From assembly GCF_003383615.1 (NCBI RefSeq), contig NZ_QNUL01000023.1, forward strand, positions 40,613-104,612: a DNA stretch of 64,000 nt. Reading direction: 5' to 3'. Below, piece after piece: positions 18,071 to 28,404 of this stretch; position 1 is the stretch's first letter, and each line of letters starts with the position of its first letter. Made by a program: the position numbers and the translations under genes. This stretch comes from Dyadobacter luteus. GTDB taxonomy: Bacteria > Bacteroidota > Bacteroidia > Cytophagales > Spirosomataceae. The notes beneath the pieces were generated by a model, which was given only the letters and a program-made list of their open reading frames with translations, searched no databases and was not told where the DNA came from.

Positions 18071-18661
18071 TTACAGTGATTTAAGATCACTTTCAGTGAG
18101 CCCAAGTGCAGCCGTTGCAGCGTCCAGACTTTTCCAGTTAACCTGGCCATTTAAACGCATGGCAGTTGCAGGAATAGCAACGACACGGATATCATCTACC
18201 TTTCTTACAGGAGCATTAGTGACGCCGTTGGATTTTCCTGTCCAATCTTTTTGAAAGATTTCTGCATAAAATACCTTTTGCGCATATCCATGGTAATAAG
18301 CAAATGTGCTTTCGACGTTACCAGGAAAGGTAACTGTAGCCGGAAGCGCCCAGTATACACCATTCGATTTTAGGAAAACCAGCACCGCAGCATTTCCCCA
18401 GAAAGTTTCTTCAGCGGCAGTAGTTGCGGGAATGTCCACAAAGATGTAGCCGTTTTCATCTGTAGAGTCTACTCCAAGGGAATAATAGCGAGCTGCCCCG
18501 CTGACACCCGTATCGCCTTTTGGACCGGCAGGACCTACAGTACCTGCATCGCCCTTCGCACCGGTAGCTCCGGCAGGCCCCACAGCACCATCTTCTCCTT
18601 TACAGTTAACAAGTAGTAAGGCAAGTCCGAAATAAGCAAGGAAGGATATTTTTTTTAACAT
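18071..18661 (-). CDS. collagen-like repeat lipoprotein
   Basis: 196 residues. Lipobox LALLLVNCKG puts the lipid on Cys20. Directly after it come about twelve Gly-X-Y triplets (GEDGAVGPAGATGAKGDAG and on), which would form a short collagen triple helix and hence a trimeric stalk. The C-terminal 135 residues (RYYSLGVDSTDENGYIFVDI, FYAEIFQKDWTGK) form a beta-rich head of unknown function. It lies 37 bp behind the T9SS-cargo gene in the same direction and ends at a terminator, so the two are probably co-transcribed surface proteins. Confidence 0.8.
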   Translation of the reverse strand: MLKKISFLAYFGLALLLVNCKGEDGAVGPAGATGAKGDAGTVGPAGPKGDTGVSGAARYYSLGVDSTDENGYIFVDIPATTAAEETFWGNAAVLVFLKSNGVYWALPATVTFPGNVESTFAYYHGYAQKVFYAEIFQKDWTGKSNGVTNAPVRKVDDIRVVAIPATAMRLNGQVNWKSLDAATAALGLTESDLKSL

Positions 18662-18698
18662 GTTCGTATAAGATTAGTTATGAATAAATGGTAAGGTA

Positions 18699-19790
18699 CT
18701 AGCGAGTGATCAGTACACGGTGATTGGTGGACGATCCGTCATGATGAGTCAGCTTAACTACATAAAGTCCGCCAGACAAATTTTTGACCGAAATACCATC
18801 CGAATTGATGGAGTTTGCCTGAAACGCCGTTACGCCGTCAGTTGTAACTAATGCAATTTGCTTCACAGAGACCAGATTGGCATCATTCAGGTAAAGTACG
18901 TCTGAAACCGGATTTGGATAAACACTAACCGCTCTGTCAGAGAAATCTCCAAAGGAGACGGTTTGAATGCTGCTATTTGCAAATGTTTCATCAAGGTCAA
19001 CCATTTTAAGGCGATAGTAATTGATACCGCTTAATGGTGTTACGTCTGTAAAATTATAGCTATTCGTGGCAGTTGAGTTTCCGTTGGAAGCTACGCTGCC
19101 AATGATCTGCCAGTTTTTTGAATCTGCACTACGTTCTATATCAAAACGACTTGAATTAACCTCTTCAGTTGTGGTCCAATTAAGCTGAGCAAGAGTGCTT
19201 CCTTCTTTTGTGGCCCGAAATGAACTCAGTTTTACCGGGAGTGGGGTGTCGACAGGAATGATCAATGAGCGAAATACGGAAGGATTAACTGAGCTCGTCC
19301 AATATGTTTCTCGTGACAATGGCGATTCCGGAGAAGGTCTTGTGGCTGCAACTGAGGCCGACGTCACAATTCCGTTTAATACTGGTACAGAAACGGATAC
19401 CAGTCTTTGTGCAGCCGCAGTAAGATTCGCACCAGTACCTCTGGTGAGTGAGAATGCTAAGCGTGGACCCGTACCTCCCAATACATTATTTGTTACGACA
19501 GGCGAAGTGGAAATTCCATTACTGGTTACTGTAGGGTTCCCTACTTCTGTAGCGCCTCCTACCAGTGTGAGATCTATTTTGATCTCAAATGTTTCCCACG
19601 GGGCAGCTGCTGTCGTGTATGCAGGTTCCACGGAACGCGCCCACACATCCATAGAGAAACTTCTTCCATCCGGAGCAATAGTTATATTTCTATACTCAAT
19701 AGCCGTAAGCCTTTCCTGTGCCGTACTGACACCGACCATGGCAACCGTTGCAAGGCAGGTCAAATAAAAGTTTCGAAGCAACTTTTTCAT
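18699..19790 (-). CDS. T9SS type A sorting domain-containing exported protein
   Basis: 363 residues with signal peptide ending GVSTAQ. An N-terminal beta-domain of unknown type spans about 25-180. A fibronectin-III-like segment follows (PLPVKLSSFRATKEGSTLAQ, then LNWTTTEEVNSSRFDIERS), a common linker in Bacteroidota T9SS cargo. The C-terminal sorting domain at about 285-363 has VSVYPNPVSDVLYL, LSGGLYVVKLTHHDG and final VLITR. The type IX system should carry it to the cell surface and remove or modify the C-terminal domain. The passenger's ligand is unknown. Confidence 0.88.
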   Translation of the reverse strand: MKKLLRNFYLTCLATVAMVGVSTAQERLTAIEYRNITIAPDGRSFSMDVWARSVEPAYTTAAAPWETFEIKIDLTLVGGATEVGNPTVTSNGISTSPVVTNNVLGGTGPRLAFSLTRGTGANLTAAAQRLVSVSVPVLNGIVTSASVAATRPSPESPLSRETYWTSSVNPSVFRSLIIPVDTPLPVKLSSFRATKEGSTLAQLNWTTTEEVNSSRFDIERSADSKNWQIIGSVASNGNSTATNSYNFTDVTPLSGINYYRLKMVDLDETFANSSIQTVSFGDFSDRAVSVYPNPVSDVLYLNDANLVSVKQIALVTTDGVTAFQANSINSDGISVKNLSGGLYVVKLTHHDGSSTNHRVLITR

Positions 19791-20223
19791 AAGGTGTGAA
19801 GATTAGTAGATGTTTTGAGATTGAATTTTTTAATGAATTATACGTAAGCAATTAGTACTATCGGGATAAATAATCAGTCTGTTACATATCCTGCCTGTCA
19901 TTTACAATTTGTATGCCAAATTTACGTTTCAATCGATTTTGATAAATTATATAGAAATTGTTCATGTAGTATGATTTAAAATAAATCTACGAACCTTAAT
20001 TCATTCGTGTAGATTTTAACGATTTAATAATCAGAAAGTTGGAGATTGGCTACGTAGGGATTGTCGAAATTTATCTTATGGTGTTTCAAGAAAATACGAG
20101 ATCTTCGACTGGTACGTGTCGAAAAGGGACAAACTGAGTATTGAATGCCGCAAAGAATGTGTCTACAACTATACGTTTTGGGGCGTTGTGTTATTTTGGG
20201 ATTAGTTTTGGTATACTTGCCAC
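19791..20223. other. divergent intergenic region (433 bp)
   Basis: A minus-strand box reading TAAATTTG (19924-19917) could be the -7 element for the T9SS-cargo operon, and a plus-strand promoter for the MYG1 gene lies at 20176-20210. A bulged inverted repeat (AAATCTACGAA at 19983-19993 with TTCGTGTAGATTT at 20004-20016) lies between them; its role is unclear. No gene was seen. Confidence 0.5.
20176..20210 (+). promoter_or_regulatory. candidate promoter of the MYG1-family gene
   Basis: TTTTG at 20176-20180 and TAGTTTTG at 20203-20210 are 22 bp apart, a near-consensus Bacteroidota -33/-7 pair. The start site would fall within about 10 nt of the ATG at 20224, giving an almost leaderless mRNA. 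Confidence 0.5.
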
Positions 20224-21054
20224 ATGAAATATCTAAAAGTAATTACGCATGATACTTTCTTTCATGCAGACGAAGTAGTGGCTATTGCTTTGCTCAGACG
20301 GGCAGGATATCAGTTGGAGCTGATCCGAACAAGAAACCAGGAAGTATTAAACGAAGCAATCACTGATGCAACTGTGGCAGTAGTAGATGTAGGGGGAGTG
20401 TATGATGCAACCATGCTCAACTTCGATCACCATCAGGATATGAGCCTGCAATCTGCAGCCGGACTTATATATGAACATGTAAAAAATGAAGTTTGCCCCG
20501 TGGAGGCGCAGCCTTATTTCGAAAGATTCATTGCGAGTATAGACGCCGTGGATACCAACCGGGACAATATTTTTGCAACGCTCGACTTGCTGCCAAAGGG
20601 TTTTCGTAATACTTCCGCTTTGATCGGCGGGTTTAACAGAGAAAATGTAAGCGGAGAGGAACAACTGGGGAATTTCTGGCGTGCAGTAGATTTCGCTGCA
20701 TTAATTATTGAAAATGAGGTCAATTCGGCTTTGAAAAAAGCGAAGTCAGAAGCTGCCTATGCAGAAAGACTCATTTTGGACAATAACGTAGCTGTTTTTG
20801 AGGCACATTCCTCTGTATGGAAATCTAAGAAGGAGCATCTTTATGCAGTAATGTCTCATGCTAATGGATGGCAGATCAATAGCAGGGATACAACTATTGG
20901 ACAGATTCCTGAAAATGTTTCGGAATGCGAAGGATTCGTTTTCAGGCATAAGAGCGGATTTATGGCTGTTATTAAAGAAAGGGAAACTGCTGTTCAATTC
21001 GCTGCCTCATTACCGTCTTTCGAATTTATACCTTCTTCGGGTGAAGCTGTTTAA
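20224..21054 (+). CDS. MYG1-family (UPF0160) protein, DHH-like
   Basis: 276 residues. The N-terminal THDTFFHADEVVAIALL, VDVGGVYD and NFDHHQD motifs supply the metal-binding Asp/His set shared by MYG1 and DHH phosphoesterases. Eukaryotic MYG1 is a 3'-5' RNA exonuclease of nucleus and mitochondria; a similar nuclease role here is an inference. The C-terminal region (ENVSECEGFVFRHKSGFMAVIKERE) matches the second half of the family, so the gene looks complete although shorter than eukaryotic members. It is a single gene, with 168 bp before the next one. Confidence 0.82.
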   Translation: MKYLKVITHDTFFHADEVVAIALLRRAGYQLELIRTRNQEVLNEAITDATVAVVDVGGVYDATMLNFDHHQDMSLQSAAGLIYEHVKNEVCPVEAQPYFERFIASIDAVDTNRDNIFATLDLLPKGFRNTSALIGGFNRENVSGEEQLGNFWRAVDFAALIIENEVNSALKKAKSEAAYAERLILDNNVAVFEAHSSVWKSKKEHLYAVMSHANGWQINSRDTTIGQIPENVSECEGFVFRHKSGFMAVIKERETAVQFAASLPSFEFIPSSGEAV

Positions 21055-21222
21055 TACAACCTTTTCAGGAAAAGTTTAAAAAATATCTGAAACTCTCACA
21101 GAAAATTACAGTATATAAAAAGAATTATCGCTTTTGGTAGCCATTATTGCGGGCAGGTGAGGATGGTATAAGGCCATAATCCGGTTCGCAACAATGTTTT
21201 GCCATTACCAATTGTATGCGAT

Positions 21223-21792
21223 ATGAAACTGTATTCTGATGATCCGGAGCTCTGGAATTCCTTTAAAGCAGGAAATAAGAAAGCGTATGAAATCCTGTTG
21301 AAAAGGTATTATGCGCCACTTTTTCAGTATGCTACCCGTTTTACCAAAGATCGTGAGCAAGCCGAAGACTGTCTCCAGGAAAGTTTTATTTATCTCTGGG
21401 AACACCGTGCGTCATTGGGATCGCCGGAAAGTGTCCGGTTTTATCTGTTCAAGACAATTCGGAATAATGTATTTCTTGCTCTGAGGAAGAGTGCTATAGA
21501 AATCTCTGTACCATTCTGGATGGAAGACGAGTCTGATTCAGAGAGCAGGTTAATCGAATTCGAGACCAAAAATTTTAACGAAAGAAAGCTTTCTCATTTG
21601 ATGGATGGGGTACCTGAGCGTCAACGTGAGGCATTGTATCTTAAGTATTTTCAGGAATTATCTGTAGATCAGATTGCTACGGTTATGGGCGTCAATAAAC
21701 AAACAGCCAGCAACTTTTTGTACAGAGGTCTGAATTATCTGAGAGAACAATGGTATCAGTTGTCTGTAGTTTTATGCTGCTTTGTTATTTAA
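21223..21792 (+). CDS. ECF RNA polymerase sigma factor (SusC/SusD-locus type)
   Basis: 189 residues. Sigma region 2 (NKKAYEILLKRYYAPLFQYATR, AEDCLQESFIYLWEHR) and region 4 (VPERQREALYLKYFQELSVDQIATVMGVNKQTASNFL as two blocks) are clear. The frame opens at a TTG (21199), but the ATG at 21223 begins the conserved protein. The FecR gene follows after 112 bp, then SusC and SusD: the standard sigma/anti-sigma/transporter relay in which substrate binding to SusC releases the sigma factor through FecR. Confidence 0.92.
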   Translation: MKLYSDDPELWNSFKAGNKKAYEILLKRYYAPLFQYATRFTKDREQAEDCLQESFIYLWEHRASLGSPESVRFYLFKTIRNNVFLALRKSAIEISVPFWMEDESDSESRLIEFETKNFNERKLSHLMDGVPERQREALYLKYFQELSVDQIATVMGVNKQTASNFLYRGLNYLREQWYQLSVVLCCFVI

Positions 21793-21904
21793 AATAGGGC
21801 CTTTGAATCGTCATTTCTGCATACTTCGAAAAAAAATGCTTTTCAAAAGGGTATAAGTAGAGAAATCCACTCTAAGTGTTATACCAGTAAATACGAATTG
21901 TAAA

Positions 21905-22987
21905 TTGTCCAGCAACGAAGATATAGAGCTCCTGCTCAGCGATCCCGATTTCCGCCAGTGGATAAGTCATCCAACAGATGCACTTGATACCTACTGGCAT
22001 GCCTGGCTGCTGTCTCATCCCGATCAGGAGGATAATTTCTATCTCGCAAAGGAAATAATTCAGTCGCTGCTGGAAGATGGGCTTTCTGTTTCTGAGGAGT
22101 CTGTTGCGTATAATGTAGAGGGAATCCTGGACAAAACGATAAGAAAAAAAAGAAGAATCACTTCTGACTTCAGCTGGTTTTCTGTCGCTGCCAGCATACT
22201 ATTGGTTGCTGCGCTCGCTTATTACAATTTCAGAAATCAGGATAATCCGATTAGTGGTAAGAGGACTGCCCAGAGCGACGTACGTTGGTTACAATTCGCT
22301 AATTCAGGAAAGGAGCCCGGACATATTACGCTGCCAGATGGAAGTACCGTAATTGTTCTTCCTAATAGCAAAATAGTGTATCCTGAAAAATTTAGTGACA
22401 GTTTGCGTGGAATAGAGCTGACGGGAGAAGCATTTTTCGAAGTAACGAAAGATCCGCACCGGCCATTTGTCGTTTCTTCAAGCCGCTTAAAAACAAGCGT
22501 ACTTGGCACAAGTTTTAGAATAAAAGATGTTAAGAACGAGGCCCCGCTTGTAAGGGTCAAAACGGGAACAGTTTCCGTGAATTTTACACCACACACAGAT
22601 GATTCCGAAAAACAGCCCAAATCTGATGTAAAAAAACTTATCCTCCAGGCACATCAGGAAGTAAAGTTCAGCGACTTTATTTCCGGTACCTTACCTGTTC
22701 CTTCCGCTGTGGATGAGGGTACTGCTGGTGCCGGGAATCTTCCGATTGAAAGTAATAACTTCATTTACAGGAGAACACCTGTTGCAGAGGTGTTTGAAAC
22801 CCTGAAAAATACCTATGCTGTAAGAATAAAATATGATGCTGAGAAGTTACAAAACTGTACGCTTACAGCACGACTGGGTGACCAACCTCTTGTAGAGAAA
22901 CTACGTATGGTGTGCCTGGGTCTGAATCTTCAATTTGCTATCGATAAAAATGGTTTGGTCACCATATCCGGTGACGGTTGCCACTGA
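21905..22987 (+). CDS. FecR-family anti-sigma factor
   Basis: 360 residues. Cytoplasmic N-terminal sigma-binding part, one membrane helix (SWFSVAASILLVAALAYY, about 85-105), a periplasmic FecR domain (ITLPDGSTVIVLPNSKIVYP, GEAFFEVTKDPHRPFVV, TSVLGTSFRIK) and a C-terminal DUF4974 STN-like domain (TPVAEVFETLKNTYAVRIKYD). A TTG at 21905 is the apparent start: reading upstream in frame reaches a TAA at 21854 without an ATG or GTG. It should hold the 21223 sigma factor inactive until SusC signals through its own STN domain. Confidence 0.9.
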   Translation: MSSNEDIELLLSDPDFRQWISHPTDALDTYWHAWLLSHPDQEDNFYLAKEIIQSLLEDGLSVSEESVAYNVEGILDKTIRKKRRITSDFSWFSVAASILLVAALAYYNFRNQDNPISGKRTAQSDVRWLQFANSGKEPGHITLPDGSTVIVLPNSKIVYPEKFSDSLRGIELTGEAFFEVTKDPHRPFVVSSSRLKTSVLGTSFRIKDVKNEAPLVRVKTGTVSVNFTPHTDDSEKQPKSDVKKLILQAHQEVKFSDFISGTLPVPSAVDEGTAGAGNLPIESNNFIYRRTPVAEVFETLKNTYAVRIKYDAEKLQNCTLTARLGDQPLVEKLRMVCLGLNLQFAIDKNGLVTISGDGCH

Positions 22988-23264
22988 TTTCTTCTGATCA
23001 ATTTCTGTTTAATATTCATTTTCAGTCTGTTATTGTAATCTCACGCGCTCTATATTTCAGAGCAACTGTGAACACTATCTGAACAGAAATAAAAATTGAA
23101 TCATTTTTTGAAAAAAATTCAGTTTTGGAGGGTATGGCATTCGGGATTTGCTCTAATCGATATATAAATCAATAATATATGTCTTTTATACTATTTACTA
23201 GCTCATCTATTGGTGTCAGTCCGAAGGCTGGTCACGTAACTCTTTATTCAAAAAACAGCCATTT

Positions 23265-26200
23265 ATGAGAAAACTTAACTTTTATCAAAATCAATCCATG
23301 ACATTTCGCCGCATGGTGATGGGTCTGGGATTGGTGCTTGTCTTTCTGGGTACTCCTCAGGCGAGAGATCTTCGCGCGCAGGAATTTCTGAATCAACGCA
23401 TATCTGTCTCTTTCCAACAAGGAAAAGTGGAAAAGGTGTTGGAATATCTGGAGGGGAAAGCGGGTGTCAATTTTTTATACAGCCCGGAACTGATCGACGC
23501 CAATCGTAAGATTTCGTTTGATATGCCCAACACGCGGTTTTCTGATATTCTGGAGGGGTTATCTCAGAAGTTGCAGATCAGCTATGAAATTTCCGGCAAG
23601 ACAATCATCCTTAAGCCGCAGGCAACCAATAAGCCCAGGGTTACTACTGGAATGAATACATCCGCTGTGGACAAGACGATTTCTGGTGTGGTGTTGGATG
23701 AAAATGGAACCGGATTGCCGGGTGTAAATATTCAGGCAAAGGGAAGTACGGTCGGAACCAGCACTGATATTGATGGAAAATTTCGTCTTTCAGTTCCTGA
23801 TGATGTAACAGCCTTTACATTCTCGTACATCGGATATATTACCCAGGACGTTGCTATCACCAATAGCAATGAGCTGAAGGTCAATCTGGCACCAGATACG
23901 AAAAGTCTGAGTGAGGTGGTAGTTGTCGGTTATGGAACTGTGAAAAAGAAAGATTTGACAGGGTCTGTGGGATCAGTTGACGCAGAAAAAATTACATCCC
24001 GCGGTACCACTTCCGCCTTGGGTGCGATTCAGGGTGCTGTGGCAGGTGTTGATATCAGCAGCAATTCGGTGCGTCCGGGCGGTGGCTTTTCCATTCAGAT
24101 CCGTGGGCAAAACTCCCTGGCAGGTGGCAGTCCCCTGTATGTGGTTGATGGTGTGGTAACCTCTGATATTAACTTTCTGAACCCCAATGATATCGAGCAA
24201 ATTGATATTTTGAAAGACGCGTCTTCTACGGCAATTTACGGTTCCAGGGGTTCTAACGGGGTTGTAATTGTTCGTACTAAAAATGCCGGAAAGCCTGGCG
24301 GAACGCGTACACAGGTTACCTACGACGGATATTACAGTATCAGAGAATTGGCCCGTATTCCTGACTTTATGGATGGGAGAGAATGGGTTGATTTCCGTAC
24401 CTCAGCTTATTATCAATATGCAAACGGAGCTTATTCATTGCCACAAAAAGGGCCGATTTTGCAAAACAGTCCGTTGCTCGAACGCCGTTTGTATGAAGAA
24501 AACTACGAGGATTGGTTGAAACTGGGAACGCGTAGCGGAAAGCAGCAAAACCATTATCTGGGTATTTCGGGTAATAGTGATAAGCTTTCCTATAACCTGG
24601 GTTTGGGTTATCAGAATGAAGAAGGAAACTTTATCAATGAAGATTTGAACCGCTATACTATCAAGTTGTCAGCAGAACACAAGGCATCCAAGTTTTTCTC
24701 TGCAGGGGGAAGCGTGAATATGACAATGGGTATCAATAACTCGGGTAGCCAAAATGGTTACCGCGATGTATTGCGTATGCCGAATATTCTTGGAGCTTAT
24801 GATGAAAATGGTAATCTGATTGAGCAACCGGGTATCGCAGCTTCTATTCAGGGAACAGGTAACTTCACAAGTTCGCCAAACCCGCTTCTGGAGATTAACA
24901 GCGGAACTGAAGAAATTCGCAGATATGATATTTTGGGTAGTATCTTCGCTGAGATTCGTCCTTTCGACGGACTTTCTTTTCGTTCTTCCTTACTTCCTCG
25001 TTTCAACAGAAGCAGAACAGGTCGTTACTATGGTGTGGTAAACGGAAACCGTAGCCAGGATCATGCGTTTCAGTCCAACACAGAAAACTTTGAGTTTACA
25101 TGGGACAATGTCTTGAACTATACAAAAAGTCTGAACGGCGGTCACAATATAAATGTATCCTTGATTCATAGTGCTTTCAAAACTCGTTTTGAGCGTATTC
25201 AGGCAGCATCTAACAATCTGCCTTACGATTCACAATGGTATAATTTGTTCAGCGGAACACTTGTAAATGCTAGTTCGAATACCGCTTATTCTGAAACAGC
25301 ACTGCTTTCGTATGCTGCCCGCGCCAACTACGATTACAAAGGAAAATATTTTGTAACCGGTACATTGCGTTACGATGGTAGTTCCAAATTGAGAGACAAA
25401 TGGAAGGCTTTTCCATCTGCGGCTCTGGCCTGGAGAATCTCCGAAGAACAATTTGCAAAAGCACGTTTTCTGTCTGATTTGAAAGCACGTGTGAGTGTTG
25501 GTTTCTCTGGTAACAACAATGGGATCAGCGCTTACGGAGCACAGCAAACTCCTGAAACAGGGAGTCTTGTATGGTACGACTATGACGGAAGTGTGGTATC
25601 TGGTTTTGCGCCAGGTCGTCCTGTGAACCAAGGTATTACCTGGGAAAAAACACGTGAATTAAACTTTGGTATCGACTATAGCTTGTTCAACTACCGCGTA
25701 TCCGGTGCTATTGATTTGTATGATAAATTGTCGGATGGTTTGCTGATGAGCCGCGCACTTACCATTGAGTCGGGCGTACCAAGTATGACAGACAACATCG
25801 GGTCCGTAAGCAACAGAGGTATAGAACTTTCTTTGCAAACTATCAACTTACGTACCGAAAATTTCCAGTGGAGCACTGACTTCGTTTTCTCACGTAACCG
25901 TAATGCGATTGAGTCCCTTTATGGTAAAAAAGAAGATGTACCGGGTGAAGCCCGTTTTATCGGCAAGCCTATCAATGTAATTTATGATTACAGATTGACA
26001 GGCATCTGGAAAATGTCAGAAGCTGAAGAAGCTCTGAAATGGGGACAACAGCCTGGCCAGTCGATCGCTCAGGATCAAAATGGTGATGGAAGGATCACAG
26101 CTGCAGATGACAGAGTAATTTTGGGTAGTCCTGATCCTACATGGACTGGAAGTGTGACTTCGAATATTCGTTATAAAAACTGGGATTTCTCTTTCAACTT

Positions 26201-26690
26201 CTTCACACGTCAGGGAGTATTTGTAAATGACCGTTTCTTAGAAGAATTCGGACCAGGCAATAACCAACGCGGAAGGCCGAAAATTAACTTTGATTACTAC
26301 GTTCCGCCAGGGGTAGATCGTTACGATTGGAATACATGGGGAACAAATGCTGCCGGCGCTCCTACAGCTACATGGGGAACAAGTGGCGCTGGTAACGAAG
26401 ATGCGAAGTATCCTCATTCGGTGAATGCCGGACCTTATAACGGAAACAATGGTAACTATACCAATGCGTCGTTCGTAAAGCTTCGCAACATCACGTTAGG
26501 TTACACATTGCCATCCAAAGTGTTGGAAAGAATGAAAATGAGCCAACTGAGAATTTATGGAAACGTATTGAATCCGTTTACTTTCACAAAGTACCAGGGA
26601 TGGGATCCTGAATATGCTACAACAGCCTTGGCAAGTGGTAACGGACCAAGCAACATCACTTACCAGATCGGAGTTAACGTTAAATTCTAA
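23265..26690 (+). CDS. SusC/RagA family TonB-linked outer membrane protein with STN domain
   Basis: 1141 residues. After the signal region (MGLGLVLVFLGTPQARDLRAQ) comes an STN domain (VEKVLEYLEGKAGVNFLYS, about 45-105), which signals to FecR. A carboxypeptidase-like domain follows (ISGVVLDENGTGLPGVNIQ), then the plug (VVVVGYGTVKKKDLTGSV, ASSTAIYGSRGSNGVVIV) and the barrel ending YQIGVNVKF. It forms the pore under the SusD lid encoded 11 bp downstream. The substrate is probably an oligosaccharide or peptide. No hydrolase is encoded in the same operon, so the cargo cannot be read from context. Confidence 0.95.
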   Translation: MRKLNFYQNQSMTFRRMVMGLGLVLVFLGTPQARDLRAQEFLNQRISVSFQQGKVEKVLEYLEGKAGVNFLYSPELIDANRKISFDMPNTRFSDILEGLSQKLQISYEISGKTIILKPQATNKPRVTTGMNTSAVDKTISGVVLDENGTGLPGVNIQAKGSTVGTSTDIDGKFRLSVPDDVTAFTFSYIGYITQDVAITNSNELKVNLAPDTKSLSEVVVVGYGTVKKKDLTGSVGSVDAEKITSRGTTSALGAIQGAVAGVDISSNSVRPGGGFSIQIRGQNSLAGGSPLYVVDGVVTSDINFLNPNDIEQIDILKDASSTAIYGSRGSNGVVIVRTKNAGKPGGTRTQVTYDGYYSIRELARIPDFMDGREWVDFRTSAYYQYANGAYSLPQKGPILQNSPLLERRLYEENYEDWLKLGTRSGKQQNHYLGISGNSDKLSYNLGLGYQNEEGNFINEDLNRYTIKLSAEHKASKFFSAGGSVNMTMGINNSGSQNGYRDVLRMPNILGAYDENGNLIEQPGIAASIQGTGNFTSSPNPLLEINSGTEEIRRYDILGSIFAEIRPFDGLSFRSSLLPRFNRSRTGRYYGVVNGNRSQDHAFQSNTENFEFTWDNVLNYTKSLNGGHNINVSLIHSAFKTRFERIQAASNNLPYDSQWYNLFSGTLVNASSNTAYSETALLSYAARANYDYKGKYFVTGTLRYDGSSKLRDKWKAFPSAALAWRISEEQFAKARFLSDLKARVSVGFSGNNNGISAYGAQQTPETGSLVWYDYDGSVVSGFAPGRPVNQGITWEKTRELNFGIDYSLFNYRVSGAIDLYDKLSDGLLMSRALTIESGVPSMTDNIGSVSNRGIELSLQTINLRTENFQWSTDFVFSRNRNAIESLYGKKEDVPGEARFIGKPINVIYDYRLTGIWKMSEAEEALKWGQQPGQSIAQDQNGDGRITAADDRVILGSPDPTWTGSVTSNIRYKNWDFSFNFFTRQGVFVNDRFLEEFGPGNNQRGRPKINFDYYVPPGVDRYDWNTWGTNAAGAPTATWGTSGAGNEDAKYPHSVNAGPYNGNNGNYTNASFVKLRNITLGYTLPSKVLERMKMSQLRIYGNVLNPFTFTKYQGWDPEYATTALASGNGPSNITYQIGVNVKF

Positions 26691-26701
26691 GCGAAATCAC
26701 A

Positions 26702-28381
26702 ATGAAGAAAATATTTAAACCACTCGTTGTCGTAGCGCTTATGCTTACAGGGTGCAGCGACTTTTTGGAAGAAGATAACAAAGGAGGTATCTCAAACGAC
26801 GACTTCTATAAGACAGAAACCGGCTATCAGACTCTGGTAACTGCTTCTTACAATACCCTGCGGACATCGTATCGCAATACGCCATGGCTGCAGTTGGCCG
26901 GAACTGATATTTATAACTTATCACGCGGATTTGCAGAGCGCGGACTGATGGAATATGAGCAACTTTATCCTGAGAATGGCCAGGTGAAGACGTTTTATCA
27001 AAACAGCTATAACGCAATACAAACCATTAACATGGCTTTGTATTATAGCGATATAGCACAGCTCAGCGATGCAAACCGTAAAATTTTAACAGCTGAACTG
27101 AAGTTTCTGCGTGCGTTCTACCATTTCCTTTTGGTAGAGCAATTTGGTGGTATAATCATTAACAATGAGGCTACTTTTGCGCCAAGAATGGATTTGCCAC
27201 GTGCTTCACTGGCGGATTCTTACCAGTTTATTATTTCAGAAATGGAAGCCGCACTTCCTGATCTGGGAACTGCCAAGGCGAAGGTGAATAAGAGAACTGC
27301 GAACCATTATCTGGCGAAGGTGTATCTGACACGGGGCTGGGATTTGGGAAGTAACGCCGATTTTGAAAAAGCGAAAACTTACGCAACTGCTGCGATCAAC
27401 GGTCAGAATATTACGATACCATTTGAGCAGCTTTGGTCACCAACCAATCAGAACAATGAAGAGGTGATATTCGCAGTACAATATGACGCAAAATCGATTG
27501 CTTCTGAATCTGACGGAAATAATCAGCAGGGAATTTTTGGACCTTACCTTGGAGGGTCGGAGTTGAACCACAAGTATATGAATGGGAATATCTTCCCGTC
27601 GTGGAACCTGCATAATTTCTTTAAAGAAAACGATGCACGTTACGAAGCGACGTTTATGCTGACAATCTATGATCAGTATTTTGATTACTATGATGCTTCG
27701 AAAAACAAGAATACGATTCCGATCCGTGCGCATTATCCGCGTGTATGGGGCAGGGAATATACTGCTGCTGATTCGATAGCCTACCGCGCTGCACATGCCG
27801 GACAGATCGCAAGCAATTTCCGTTTCTATCCTTTCCGTTCGGACGAAAACCGCTACAGGGCTTCTTTCGAAAGTGATATGTTTATGCCGGTTGTGAAGAA
27901 GTTTGACAGTCCATCGACCAGAGCGATTTTCAATACGCATGCAAGTGTGAGAGATATCGTATTGGCGCGTGTTGCAGAAACCTACTTCCTGTATGCGGAA
28001 GCATGTATAGGTCTGAATGACTTACCAACTGCTGCTCAGTATGTGCAAAAGGTGCTGGATCGTCCGGGCAATTCGAAGAATGGAACGAAGCTGGTGCCAA
28101 ATGTTGACATCGCTACGGCAGGTAGCCAGATTGCCGCTTTGGACGCTTACCACATTGAAACTGCCAAAGAATTTGTGGGCGAATATAACCGCTGGCCTGA
28201 GCTACGTCGTACTAAAAGGCTGAAAGACCTTACCGGACGTTACAATTTTGATATCAGACGGATAGGAGTGAATGCAGCATTTCTTGGGATAGGTGGAGCC
28301 GACAAGATTTACCGTCCCATTCCTCAGGATGCGATTAACCTGAATGATGCTCAGATTACTCAGAATCCGGGTTATCAATAA
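26702..28381 (+). CDS. SusD/RagB family nutrient-binding lipoprotein
   Basis: 559 residues. Lipobox VALMLTGCSDF (Cys18) and the SusD start (LEEDNKGGISNDDFYKTETG), TPR-like helices (AELKFLRAFYHFLLVEQFGG, RTANHYLAKVYLTRGW) and the C-terminal block (FLYAEACIGLND, EFVGEYNRWPELRRTKRL, YRPIPQDAINLN). It is the surface lid of the SusC transporter encoded just before it. A strong terminator follows, closing the sigma/FecR/SusC/SusD locus. Confidence 0.95.
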   Translation: MKKIFKPLVVVALMLTGCSDFLEEDNKGGISNDDFYKTETGYQTLVTASYNTLRTSYRNTPWLQLAGTDIYNLSRGFAERGLMEYEQLYPENGQVKTFYQNSYNAIQTINMALYYSDIAQLSDANRKILTAELKFLRAFYHFLLVEQFGGIIINNEATFAPRMDLPRASLADSYQFIISEMEAALPDLGTAKAKVNKRTANHYLAKVYLTRGWDLGSNADFEKAKTYATAAINGQNITIPFEQLWSPTNQNNEEVIFAVQYDAKSIASESDGNNQQGIFGPYLGGSELNHKYMNGNIFPSWNLHNFFKENDARYEATFMLTIYDQYFDYYDASKNKNTIPIRAHYPRVWGREYTAADSIAYRAAHAGQIASNFRFYPFRSDENRYRASFESDMFMPVVKKFDSPSTRAIFNTHASVRDIVLARVAETYFLYAEACIGLNDLPTAAQYVQKVLDRPGNSKNGTKLVPNVDIATAGSQIAALDAYHIETAKEFVGEYNRWPELRRTKRLKDLTGRYNFDIRRIGVNAAFLGIGGADKIYRPIPQDAINLNDAQITQNPGYQ

Positions 28382-28404
28382 AATGAAATTACTTTAAGGG
28401 AAAC

